From the NCBI GenBank assembly GCA_025963345.1, contig JAOPUS010000069.1:1-13213 (forward strand): 13,213 nt of DNA, given 5' to 3'. The translations under genes and the position numbers were made by a program. The notes under the pieces are model-generated. The model was not told the DNA's origin, made no database searches, and was given only the letters and a program-made list of their open reading frames with translations. Positions 1 to 6,329 of this stretch are shown here, in pieces. Source of the stretch: Blastococcus sp. Lineage in GTDB: Bacteria > Actinomycetota > Actinomycetes > Mycobacteriales > Geodermatophilaceae. Within the stretch, counting starts at the first letter, position 1. Each line of letters opens with the position of its first letter.

Positions 1-869
1 CCAAGTTCGGCAACGAGGAGCAGAAGAAGACCTACCTCCCGCGGCTGGCCGCCGGGGAGCTGATCGGGTCCTTCGCCCTCACCGAGGCCGAGGCCGGCTC
101 CGACCCGGCCGGGCTGCGCACCACCGCCCGCCGGGACGGCGACGAGTGGGTGATCAACGGCGGCAAGCGCTACATCACCAACGCCCCGATCGCCGACCTC
201 TTCGTCGTCTTCGCCCGCAGCGACCCCGCCGAGCGCGGCGGCCGCGGCATCTCCAGCTTCGTCGTGGGCGCCAGCACTCCCGGGGTTACCGTCGGCCCGC
301 ACGACAAGAAGATGGGCCAGTCCGGCGCCTGGACCGCCGAGGTGTTCTTCGATGACGTCCGGGTGCCGGCGGGCGCCCTGATCGGCGAGGAGGGCCGCGG
401 CTACGCGAAGGCGCTCACGGTGCTCTCCCGCGGCCGGCTGCACATCGCCGCGCTGTGTGTCGGGATGGCCCAGCGGGTGCTCGACGAGTCGGTCGCCTAC
501 GCCGCGACGGCCAAGCAGGGCGGTGCCCCGATCGGCCGCTTCCAGCTGGTCCAGGCGATGCTCGCCGAGTCCCACGCCGAGCTGCTGGCCGCCCGCAGCA
601 TGGTCGTCGACGTCGCCGCCCGTTACGACTCGGGGGAGGACACCTCGGTGGGCCCGTCCTCGGCGAAGCTGTTCTGCAGCGAGATGGTCGCCCGTGCCAC
701 CGACCGCGCCGTCCAGGTGCACGGCGGCCTGGGCTACCTGCGGACGACGCCGGTCGAGCGGTTCTACCGTGACGCCCGCCTCTTCCGGCTGTACGAGGGC
801 ACCAGCGAGGTGCAGCGAGTGATCATCGGCGGCGCCCTGTTGCGCGAGGCCGGCATGGCGCGTGGCTGA
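1..869 (+). CDS. Acyl-CoA dehydrogenase, 3' part (5' end outside window)
   Basis: FAD-dependent enzyme that introduces an alpha,beta double bond into an acyl-CoA and passes electrons to electron-transfer flavoprotein. The open frame runs from base 3 to the TGA at 867-869, giving 288 residues of a family usually near 380, so roughly the first 90 residues are missing. Visible signatures, numbered from base 3, are the flavin/substrate motif LTEAEAGSDPAG near 26-38, the mid beta-domain WVINGGKRYITN (49-60), and the C-terminal helical signature QVHGGLGYLRTTPVERFYRD. The catalytic-base motif YEGTSE follows, with the glutamate at about residue 265, so the active site looks intact. The substrate cannot be read from sequence; short or branched acyl-CoA is plausible. 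The stop overlaps the GTG of the downstream thioesterase gene, so the two are probably co-translated. Confidence 0.93.
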   Translation, partial: KFGNEEQKKTYLPRLAAGELIGSFALTEAEAGSDPAGLRTTARRDGDEWVINGGKRYITNAPIADLFVVFARSDPAERGGRGISSFVVGASTPGVTVGPHDKKMGQSGAWTAEVFFDDVRVPAGALIGEEGRGYAKALTVLSRGRLHIAALCVGMAQRVLDESVAYAATAKQGGAPIGRFQLVQAMLAESHAELLAARSMVVDVAARYDSGEDTSVGPSSAKLFCSEMVARATDRAVQVHGGLGYLRTTPVERFYRDARLFRLYEGTSEVQRVIIGGALLREAGMARG

Positions 870-1599
870 GAAAGGGCCCTCCTTCCCCCCACCGCTCGCA
901 CGCTCGCGGCGGGACCCTGCAGGAGGGCCGCTGACCCCGGAGGAGCGGGCCATCCGGCGCGACGCCGTCGGGGAGCTCGGCTCCGCACTGCGCGACCTGG
1001 TCGACGCCGCCGTCCGCACCGAGGTGACGCTTCCCGAGCTGGCCGAGGCCACAGGCCTCGCGCGGGAGCTCGCCGCCCGGCTCCGGGGGGAGAGCCGGTC
1101 GCTGCACGAGATCGCCTCCGTCGACGACCCCGAGATCGGGGAGCGCTGGTACAGCCCGGTCTACGGCCCGGGCAATCCGGTGGCGCCCCCGCTGGTCGTC
1201 ACGGACGCCGCCGACGGCCGGGCGATCGGCCGGGTCACGCTCGGCAAGCCGCACGAGGGCCCGCCCGGGCTGGGGCACGGCGGCGTCGTCGCGACCCTGC
1301 TCGACCACATGCTTGCCCGTTCCGTGCGGGCCGGCGGCCGGGGTGGCCTGACTGCCACGCTGACCGTCACCTACCGGCGCCCGGTGCAGCTCGGCGTCGC
1401 CCTGATCGCCACCGCGGAGATGGGCGCCACGGAGGGACGGCGGACGACGGCGACCGCCCGTCTGACGGCCGAGGACGATCCGGACACGACCCTCGCCGAG
1501 GCCGAGGGACTGTTCGTGGCGCTACGCCCCGAGCGGGCGGCCGACGTCTTCGCGAAGACCGGCCGCGACGTCAAGGCCTGGACCAGCCGCCCCACCTGA
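862..1599 (+). CDS. PaaI/4HBT-type hotdog-fold thioesterase with repeat-encoded N-terminus
   Basis: Predicted acyl-CoA thioesterase of the hotdog fold, 245 residues. The C-terminal half carries the hotdog core: GLGHGGVVATLLDH (about 137-149), with HGG and Asp148 where PaaI-like enzymes place catalytic residues, then TATLTVTYRRPV and the later beta strands. The GTG at 862 overlaps the dehydrogenase stop by 8 bases and is the only usable start before a GTG near 1021, which would remove part of the N-terminal helical region. Residues 4-23 are encoded by a copy of the dispersed double-stem element and are probably disordered. Pairing with an acyl-CoA dehydrogenase suggests acyl-CoA turnover. Fold assignment is strong; the specific substrate is unknown. 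It should not be assumed to be the PaaI of the phenylacetate pathway, although paa genes lie 6 kb away. Confidence 0.85.
   Translation: MAEKGPSFPPPLARSRRDPAGGPLTPEERAIRRDAVGELGSALRDLVDAAVRTEVTLPELAEATGLARELAARLRGESRSLHEIASVDDPEIGERWYSPVYGPGNPVAPPLVVTDAADGRAIGRVTLGKPHEGPPGLGHGGVVATLLDHMLARSVRAGGRGGLTATLTVTYRRPVQLGVALIATAEMGATEGRRTTATARLTAEDDPDTTLAEAEGLFVALRPERAADVFAKTGRDVKAWTSRPT
870..930. repeat. Double-stem GC-rich element, copy A
   Basis: It begins directly after the dehydrogenase stop codon with GAAAGG. The outer arms GGCCCTCCT (875-883) and AGGAGGGCC (921-929) pair perfectly over 9 bp. An inner 4-bp stem, CCGC (892-895) with GCGG (906-909), encloses the 10-base loop TCGCACGCTC. Copies B and C share this architecture and loop but have different paired bases. 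The element is translated as part of the thioesterase N-terminus. Confidence 0.75.
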
Positions 1600-1891
1600 T
1601 TCCGGGTACCTGAACGGGGTCGTTCCGGCTACTGTCCGCCTCCTCCCACCCTTCCGGGGTCAGGTGCTGTCGTTCGGGCAGGGGGTCTTCGGGCACGGTC
1701 AGACGCCGCTCCAGTTCCACCACCGGCCCACACCCGGCGCCGACCAGCTGATCCTGTCGCCGGGCACCCTCGCCGAGGGTGCAGCGGCAGGTCGTCGAGG
1801 TGGCCCGCCCGGAACCGGCGACGCCATCACCCGGACCGACGGCGTCACGGCCCGGACGCTGCTCGGCAGCACCCCGGGCTGAGACCCGCAC
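1600..1891. other. Convergent intergenic region, no recognisable gene
   Basis: These 292 bases separate the thioesterase (+) from the SDR gene (-), which converge. A 72-codon frame starting with GTG at 1664 and a leftward 106-codon frame (1571-1891) exist, but neither resembles a family I recognise and neither has a convincing ribosome-binding site. The one clear structure is the palindrome at 1764-1782. Decayed coding sequence cannot be excluded. Confidence 0.5.
1764..1782. terminator. 19-bp near-perfect palindrome, possible terminator hairpin
   Basis: GCACCCTCG, one central C, then CGAGGGTGC form a perfect 9-bp inverted repeat. As RNA it would fold as a 7-bp stem with a 5-base loop on either strand. 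It lies between convergent genes but has no T-tract, so a U-less actinobacterial terminator or a protein-binding palindrome are both possible. Confidence 0.35.
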
Positions 1892-2974
1892 TCACGTGGC
1901 GCGAGCGAGTGGGGTGCCGGCCGGCCGCAGCAGCGGGCCGGGCGCACCCTCTCCGCGGCCGAGCGCGGCGACGAAGTCCCGGAGCACCTCGTCCCCGCGG
2001 TAGACGGGCGCCCAGTCCAGCAGCTTCCGGGCCCGCGTGGTGTCGAGCGCCGGCATCCGGGTGCCGATGTCCACCCACCCCGGCTCGGTGGGGACCAGGT
2101 GTGCGGCGAACGCAGCCTGCACTGCCGTCCGCAGGGCGAGGACGGGGACCGGTACGCGCACGGTCCCCAGGGCGCGGGCCAGCGCATCGGCGTGCAGCAG
2201 CGGTTCGGCAGCGAGGTTGAACGGGCCGGGAGCACGGCGGTCGAGCATCCGCACCACGGCGTCGGCGACGTCGTCGGCGTGCACGAACGAGACCGCGAGC
2301 CGGGGGAGTGGCAGGGGGAGCAGCCGCGCCACCGCACCCGGCAGCAGGCGTGCGGCCCCGAACAGCAGCGGGCCGAGGAAGTAGCGGCCGATCTCGCTGC
2401 CTGCGTCCGGCTGCAGGACCAGCGTCGGCCGGACGACGCTCACCGTCATCTCGGGGTGCCGCGCCCCGACCTCGCGGACGACGCGCTCGGCCTCGGACTT
2501 GTCGCGGCTGTACTGCGCGCTGGGGATCCCGGTGGTGGGCCAGTCCTCGGCGACGCGCTGCCCGACCGCGCCGGGCGCGTAGGCACCGATCGAGGACATG
2601 TGCACGACGTGGCCGACCCCGGCGACCGCGGCGGCCCGCACCACCCGCCGGGTGCCCTCCACGTTGACCCGGTGCAGGTCGTCGGGCTGCCGGCCCGGCT
2701 GCAGCGCCCAGGCCAGGTGGACGACGGCGTCGACGCCCTCCATGAACTCGGCGAGCGTCTCCTCGCCGTGCGGCCCGCCGAGGTCGGCGAGATGCCACCG
2801 GACGCCGGAGTAGGGCGTGACATCCGGGGGCTGCCGGCGGGCCAGCCCGCGGACCTCGGCCACCCCGGCACCCGGTGCGGTCAGCCGGCGAAGCAACGCC
2901 GTCCCGAGGTTGCCGCTGGCGCCGGTGACGGCGACCGTCATCCCGCGGAGTTGGTCGCTGGTGAACTCAGCCAT
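1892..2974 (-). CDS. NAD(P)-dependent epimerase/dehydratase-like extended SDR
   Basis: Rossmann-fold oxidoreductase of the extended short-chain dehydrogenase class, 360 residues, near the usual length. The N-terminal dinucleotide motif TGASGNLG lies at about 17-24, followed by the HLADL segment (61-65) that contacts adenine, VVHLAWA (84-90), the catalytic MSSIGAY region (126-132) and the YxxxK pair Tyr155/Lys159. The C-terminal half is the variable substrate domain, with FVHADDVADAV typical of NAD-dependent epimerases. The ATG at 2974 has no strong ribosome-binding site. An internal ATG at 2941, just before the Rossmann strand, is an alternative start. It diverges from the VOC gene. The substrate (a nucleotide sugar or another carbonyl compound) cannot be predicted. 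Confidence 0.88.
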   Translation of the reverse strand: MAEFTSDQLRGMTVAVTGASGNLGTALLRRLTAPGAGVAEVRGLARRQPPDVTPYSGVRWHLADLGGPHGEETLAEFMEGVDAVVHLAWALQPGRQPDDLHRVNVEGTRRVVRAAAVAGVGHVVHMSSIGAYAPGAVGQRVAEDWPTTGIPSAQYSRDKSEAERVVREVGARHPEMTVSVVRPTLVLQPDAGSEIGRYFLGPLLFGAARLLPGAVARLLPLPLPRLAVSFVHADDVADAVVRMLDRRAPGPFNLAAEPLLHADALARALGTVRVPVPVLALRTAVQAAFAAHLVPTEPGWVDIGTRMPALDTTRARKLLDWAPVYRGDEVLRDFVAALGRGEGAPGPLLRPAGTPLARAT

Positions 2975-3045
2975 GAGCAGCCGCTACCCGGAGCGGCGGT
3001 CAGCAACCGGTTCAACTGGTCACCATCCGGTTCTACGTTGGGCCA
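2975..3045. promoter_or_regulatory. Divergent intergenic spacer with CCGGTT repeats
   Basis: The 71 bases between the divergent SDR and VOC genes must hold the promoters for both unless they are leaderless. The spacer has the palindrome AACCGGTT (3005-3012) and a second CCGGTT at 3027-3032, with ACTGGT between them, which could be an operator. I see no convincing -35/-10 pair. Confidence 0.3.
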
Positions 3046-3396
3046 ATGATCCGAGGCGCCCACGTGATCCTCTACAGCAGCGACGCAGAGGCGGACCGGG
3101 TCTTCCTCCGGGACGTGCTGGAGCTTCCCGCCGTCGATGCCGGTGGGGGCTGGCTGATCCTTCAGCTTCCCCCGGCCGAGGTCGCGGTCCACCCCGCCGA
3201 GAGCTCTGGTGCCACCGAGCTGTACCTCGTCTGCGACGACATCGAGGAGAGCGTCGCCGATCTCGGGCAACGCGGTGTCACCTTCGACGGGCCGGTCAGC
3301 GACCAGGGCTGGGGCCGGCCGGCCACGATCCGGCTGCCCGGGGGCGGGCGGTTGGGCATCTACGAAGCCCGCCATCCCACTGCGTTCGACCGCTGA
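3046..3396 (+). CDS. VOC (glyoxalase/bleomycin-resistance/dioxygenase) superfamily protein
   Basis: Small single-module protein of 116 residues, typical of vicinal-oxygen-chelate family members that work as dimers. It shows the beta-alpha-beta-beta-beta pattern twice: GAHVILYSSDAEADRVFLRDVLEL at the N-terminus and ELYLVCDDIEESVADLGQRGV from about 58. It ends with RLPGGGRLGIYEARHP, the usual C-terminal strand with a glutamate (about 107). His6 and Glu107 sit where metal ligands are commonly found, but this is inferred from position. The substrate is unknown; glyoxalase activity, antibiotic binding and ring cleavage are all represented in the family. It converges on the cupin gene with an 82-base gap. 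Confidence 0.82.
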   Translation: MIRGAHVILYSSDAEADRVFLRDVLELPAVDAGGGWLILQLPPAEVAVHPAESSGATELYLVCDDIEESVADLGQRGVTFDGPVSDQGWGRPATIRLPGGGRLGIYEARHPTAFDR

Positions 3397-3478
3397 GAGA
3401 GGTCAGCCGAGCGACATAGCGGTGCGCGGGTCGCAGGCGCGCCCGGACCCTTCGGGAGATCCTCGGCCGTGGGTTCGG

Positions 3479-3817
3479 TCATTCGGGGCCGAGGCCCACT
3501 GTCGTGTCGCCGGCCGCCGTCCCCTCCTTGAGCTCGACGAAGAGCACGTGGGTCGGGGTGTCGCCGATGTTCTCCCCCGCGTGCTGTTGCGCAGGCAGCC
3601 AGCCGGTGAGACCGGCCGGCATCTCGACGTCCCGGCGCGCGTCGCCGGCGTACAGCCGCCGCCGGAACGAGCTCAGCGTGTGCATGACGCTGTCCGGGTG
3701 CTCGTGCGGCGTCGTCCGCTCACCGGGCCGGTCGGTGTACTCCAGGACGCGCACCCGGTCGTTCTCGAACACGACCGTGTAGTGGTCCGGGTTGGTCTCC
3801 ACCGGATCAAGACTCAT
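3479..3817 (-). CDS. Small single-domain cupin protein
   Basis: Predicted 112-residue cupin fold. Motif 1 is visible as TTPHEHPDSVMH (His38, His40, and possibly His46), with PAGLTGWLPAQQHAGENIG supplying the motif 2 histidine (His79), followed by the final strand HVLFVEL. These residues normally bind one divalent metal. The ATG at 3817 is chosen because it precedes the first cupin strand (HYTVVFENDRVRVLEY). The frame stays open upstream into an unrelated decayed sequence, so a longer start is not credible. No good ribosome-binding site is visible; the nearest GGAG is about 14 bases upstream. The function is unknown: small stand-alone cupins include enzymes and binding proteins. Confidence 0.78.
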   Translation of the reverse strand: MSLDPVETNPDHYTVVFENDRVRVLEYTDRPGERTTPHEHPDSVMHTLSSFRRRLYAGDARRDVEMPAGLTGWLPAQQHAGENIGDTPTHVLFVELKEGTAAGDTTVGLGPE

Positions 3818-3862
3818 GGCGCGACACTGTGCTCCGCAGGCGGCTCGCTGACCAGGTCGTTC

Positions 3863-4105
3863 GCCACGGCGCAGATACTTCTCGAGGCAGTGGACGACGC
3901 CCTGCCTCCGGGCGGAGGAGTTGAAGTCGGCGAGCTGATGGATCTCGAAGCCGAGGCCCTCCCACAGCTCGCTCATGTGCCGGTCGATGGCCGCGAGGTC
4001 GCCCCCGGCGCCGTGGCCGAAGGTCGGCAGGTAGACGTGTTGCCCGGCGATTGCGCCGTTCTCGACCAGGCAGTTGTTCCAGGTGATGTGGTGCTGGCTG
4101 GTCGA
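3863..4105 (-). pseudogene. C-terminal fragment resembling the arginine/agmatine deiminase superfamily
   Basis: The translated stretch reads HITWNNCLVEN, then QHVYLPTFGH, a helix around SELWEGLGFEIHQL, and ends GVVHCLEKYLRRG. The order (Asn-containing strand, V-x-L/V-P-x-F/Y-G, amphipathic helix, then G-x-x-HC with a conserved Cys) resembles the C-terminus of guanidino-group modifying enzymes such as agmatine deiminase and peptidylarginine deiminase, where the Cys is catalytic. About 80 residues survive of a domain normally over 300. There is no ATG or GTG start for the fragment, and upstream the frame runs into the alpha/beta hydrolase gene out of register. It reads in frame, without a stop, into the cupin gene. 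Family resemblance is from memory of motif order and is moderate; decay is well supported. Confidence 0.5.
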
Positions 4106-4161
4106 CCCTGCTACCGCACTACCTCGCCGCCCTCCAGGGACTTTCCCCGCCGAAAGTCCGT

Positions 4162-5010
4162 TCAGACGGTCCGGACGTGGGCGGTGACCAGCTCGGCGAC
4201 GCGGTCGGCGGCGAGTTCGGGGATCCAGTGGGAGATGTTCTCGAGCACCTCGAGCCGATAGGGGGCGTCGACGAAGCGCGCGGTGCCGTCGATCCCGGCA
4301 CGGCCGAGGAACGTGTCGCCGGTGCTCCACATGTGCAGCGTCGGCACGCGCACGGTGCCCACCCGGTCGCGGCGGCTGAGCGGCAACGCGCGATACCAGC
4401 CGAGGGCCGCGCTGAGCGCGCCCGGCTCGCGCATCCGGGCGACGTAGTGGGCGGCGGCCTCCCGGGACAGACCGCCGCCGCGCAGCATCCGGCGCAGCGG
4501 CCTCCCGCCCCCGGACAACAGCAGGCGCTCCGGCAGGAACGGCAGCTGGAAGGCGAACATGTAGTACGACCGCAGCGCCTGGTCGCTGGTCACCATGGCC
4601 TGCGCCATCGCCGCGGGGTGCGGCACCGAGAGCACGGTCAGCGTCCGGACCCGGTCCGGGTGCCAGGCGGCCAGCGCCCAGGCCACCATGCCGCCCCAGT
4701 CGTGCCCGACGACGTGCGCGCTCTCCAGCCCGGCGGCGTCCATCAGGGCGAGGACGTCGGCGGTCGTCTCGCGCAGCCGGTACCGGCCGCGCCCGCGCGG
4801 GCGCGCCATGGGGGAGTAGCCGCGCTGGTCCGGGGCGAGCGTCCGCAGGCCCGCGTGGTGCAGCGCAGGCGCCACCTGGTCCCAGGCGGCCGAGTCCTGC
4901 GGGAAGCCGTGCAGCAGGACGACGGGCTCGCCGTCGGGCGGGCCGGCGTCCCGGACGTCGAAGGTCAGGCCGTCGCGGCGGAAGCTGTCCACGTCCCCAC
5001 CCTGCCGCAT
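4162..5010 (-). CDS. Alpha/beta hydrolase, epoxide hydrolase-like
   Basis: Cytoplasmic hydrolase of 282 residues. HGFPQ (34-38) forms the oxyanion hole. The nucleophile elbow is GHDWGG with Asp104, not serine, so the enzyme probably belongs to the epoxide hydrolase/haloalkane dehalogenase branch, which works through an alkyl-enzyme ester. The likely charge-relay acid is Asp232 (STGDTF) and the histidine is His261 (ISHWIPEL). Tyr149/Tyr150 and Tyr206 in the cap region are candidate epoxide-activating tyrosines. The ATG at 5010 gives the full frame. A GTG at 4992 has GGTGGGG just upstream and may be the true start, removing six residues. The stop of a TetR remnant lies 15 bases upstream of the ATG, suggesting the hydrolase was once in an operon with a regulator. 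Confidence 0.87.
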   Translation of the reverse strand: MRQGGDVDSFRRDGLTFDVRDAGPPDGEPVVLLHGFPQDSAAWDQVAPALHHAGLRTLAPDQRGYSPMARPRGRGRYRLRETTADVLALMDAAGLESAHVVGHDWGGMVAWALAAWHPDRVRTLTVLSVPHPAAMAQAMVTSDQALRSYYMFAFQLPFLPERLLLSGGGRPLRRMLRGGGLSREAAAHYVARMREPGALSAALGWYRALPLSRRDRVGTVRVPTLHMWSTGDTFLGRAGIDGTARFVDAPYRLEVLENISHWIPELAADRVAELVTAHVRTV

Positions 5011-5025
5011 CCGCCGGCCGACGGG

Positions 5026-5118
5026 TCAGCCGGTGCGCAGGCCGTCGGACGCGGTCGCCACCAGCGTGTTCGCGAGGTCGTCGGCCGACAGCGGGCCGCC
5101 CGGCCGCGGTCGGCGCGT
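5026..5118 (-). pseudogene. Remnant: C-terminal end of a TetR-family regulator gene
   Basis: Read leftward to the TGA at 5026-5028, the final codons give RPGGPLSADDLAN-T-LVAT-ASD-GLRTG. The intact TetR at 5721-6329 ends RPGGPLSADDLAN-A-LVAT-TFG-GLRTA plus four residues. The DNA is also closely similar over about 75 bases. No helix-turn-helix or start remains, so this is the tail of a lost paralogue. The hsp20 gene lies between the two tails. Only about the last 26 codons are recognisable; upstream of about 5107 the similarity fades. Confidence 0.8.
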
Positions 5119-5147
5119 CCGGGCACCCCGTCGGTGGCGTGAACCGA

Positions 5148-5594
5148 TCAGCTGCCGATGGCCACGTGCCGGGACCTTTCCCGCTGGGACTTCGGCACCC
5201 TGATGGTGAGGATGCCGCCGTCGAGGCCGGCGCTGACGTTTTCGGCGTCGATCTCCATGGGAAGGGTCACCGAGTAGCTGAACTCGCCGACCTTGCGGGT
5301 TCGCCGGCGGAGGATTCCGGCGCGTTCCTTCTCCTTGACCTCGCCCGACACGGTCAGTTCGCGGCCGTTGACCTCGATGTCGACGTCGTCCTGTTTGACG
5401 CCCGGTAGTTCCATCTCGATCGTGTAGGCGTCGTCGGTCTCCTCGACATCGGCCAGGGGGACCCAGCGGGTAGCACCCTCTGTGCCGACGCCGGCCTCCA
5501 AGAGGTGGTTCATCTGCTTGTAGAGCTCGTCCAGCTCACGGAACGGGTCCCAGCGAGCGGTCATGCGGGACGTGGACGGCATAGAAAGGGTCAT
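5148..5594 (-). CDS. Hsp20/alpha-crystallin family small heat-shock protein
   Basis: ATP-independent holdase chaperone of 148 residues, the usual bacterial length. A short N-terminal arm containing WDPFRELDELYKQMN leads into the alpha-crystallin domain (about 44-137): VPLADVEETDDAYTIEMELPGV, then VNGRELTVSGE, and the signature AGLDGGILTIRVPKS (122-136). The tail is short. The start at 5594 is fixed by an excellent ribosome-binding site, AGGAGGAGAG, ending about 4 bases before the ATG. Methionines 5 and 11 have nothing comparable. The 126-base leader is long enough for its own promoter, but I do not see a clean HspR-type HAIR inverted repeat. The gene lies between a TetR remnant and an intact TetR gene on the same strand. 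Confidence 0.96.
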   Translation of the reverse strand: MTLSMPSTSRMTARWDPFRELDELYKQMNHLLEAGVGTEGATRWVPLADVEETDDAYTIEMELPGVKQDDVDIEVNGRELTVSGEVKEKERAGILRRRTRKVGEFSYSVTLPMEIDAENVSAGLDGGILTIRVPKSQRERSRHVAIGS

Positions 5595-5720
5595 TGCCCT
5601 CTCCTCCTGCCTGTTCTTGCGGTGGCGTCACTCTCCTGCTCGGAGTGGGTCTGAGTGAGTCATTGGTCAAGGATGCGCGCGCCGGAGTGTGGTGACCAGT
5701 GCCCCGAACCCCCGCCCGGG
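5595..5720 (-). promoter_or_regulatory. hsp20 leader and probable promoter region
   Basis: This gene-free 126 bases must drive hsp20 unless it is read through from paaK-tetR. Read leftward it holds TTGACC (5670-5665), which could be a -35 box, but no clear -10 follows. A TGACTCACTCA stretch lies a few bases downstream (5660-5650) and is partly palindromic. The strong ribosome-binding site lies at the gene end. Confidence 0.3.
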
Positions 5721-6329
5721 TCACCGCTGTCGAGGCGCCGTGCGCAGGCCGCCGAACGTGGTCGCCACCAGCGCGTTCGCCAGGTCGTCGGCAGACAGGG
5801 GGCCGCCGGGGCGGTACCACTCGGTGAGGGAGTTGACCGTGCCGAACAGCAGCCGGCCGATCACGGCCGGATCGACGTCCGGACGCACGCTGCCCTCGCG
5901 CCCGGCGGCCCGTACCAGGTCGCTGACGATGCGGTCGAACTCGCGCCGCCGCTCCAGTGCTGCCCGCTCGACTGCGGTGTTCCCACGCACCCGCAGCAGA
6001 AGCGTGACGAACGGCAGCTCGGCAGTGAGCACCCGGATCGAGCCGCGGACGACGTGCTCCAGTCGGCCGATGGCGGGGCCGGTCGTCGCCTCCGGTTCCC
6101 GGGTCACGGCGAACAGCCCGTCCAGGGCCCGGTCCACGGCCAGCCGGAGCAGCTCTTCCTTGCCCGGCACATGGTGGTAGATCGCCGACTTGGTGACCCC
6201 GGCCCGCAGGGCGAGCTCGTCCATGCTCGTCGCCTCGTAGCCGCGCTCGTTGAAGACGGCGACGGCGACGGCGAGCAGCGACTCCAGTGAGTGGCCGGGG
6301 CGCCCGCGTCGTCCCGCCTGCTCGCTCAC
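5721..6329 (-). CDS. TetR-family transcriptional regulator, likely PaaR-type repressor of the paa cluster
   Basis: The protein has 202 residues with the TetR layout. The N-terminal DNA-binding domain contains FNERGYEATSMDELALRAGVTKSAIYHHVPGKEELL (about 26-61), a clear helix-turn-helix, and a helical ligand-binding domain follows. The GTG at 6329 overlaps the paaK stop in a GTGA arrangement, so translation is coupled to paaK; no separate ribosome-binding site is seen. The open frame continues upstream through paaK, but that part is a shadow frame. TetR-type PaaR proteins in Thermus and Corynebacterium repress paa genes and respond to phenylacetyl-CoA. By position this one probably does the same and binds the inverted repeat at 7709-7724. 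The last residues are nearly duplicated in the remnant at 5026-5118. Confidence 0.88.
   Translation of the reverse strand: MSEQAGRRGRPGHSLESLLAVAVAVFNERGYEATSMDELALRAGVTKSAIYHHVPGKEELLRLAVDRALDGLFAVTREPEATTGPAIGRLEHVVRGSIRVLTAELPFVTLLLRVRGNTAVERAALERRREFDRIVSDLVRAAGREGSVRPDVDPAVIGRLLFGTVNSLTEWYRPGGPLSADDLANALVATTFGGLRTAPRQR

Noticed and set aside
1664..1882. Small gene of 72 codons in the convergent gap
   Set aside because: No ribosome-binding site or recognisable domain, and a composition similar to random frames in this DNA.
3479..4330. A single 283-codon gene covering the cupin and upstream sequence
   Set aside because: The first 57 residues overlap the hydrolase gene out of frame and are Arg/Pro-rich noise, the middle is a fragment without a start, and only the last 112 residues form a complete domain.
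5640..5680. HspR-type HAIR operator upstream of hsp20
   Set aside because: A CTTGA half and an ACTCA stretch exist, but the spacing and second arm do not match CTTGAGT-N7-ACTCAAG.
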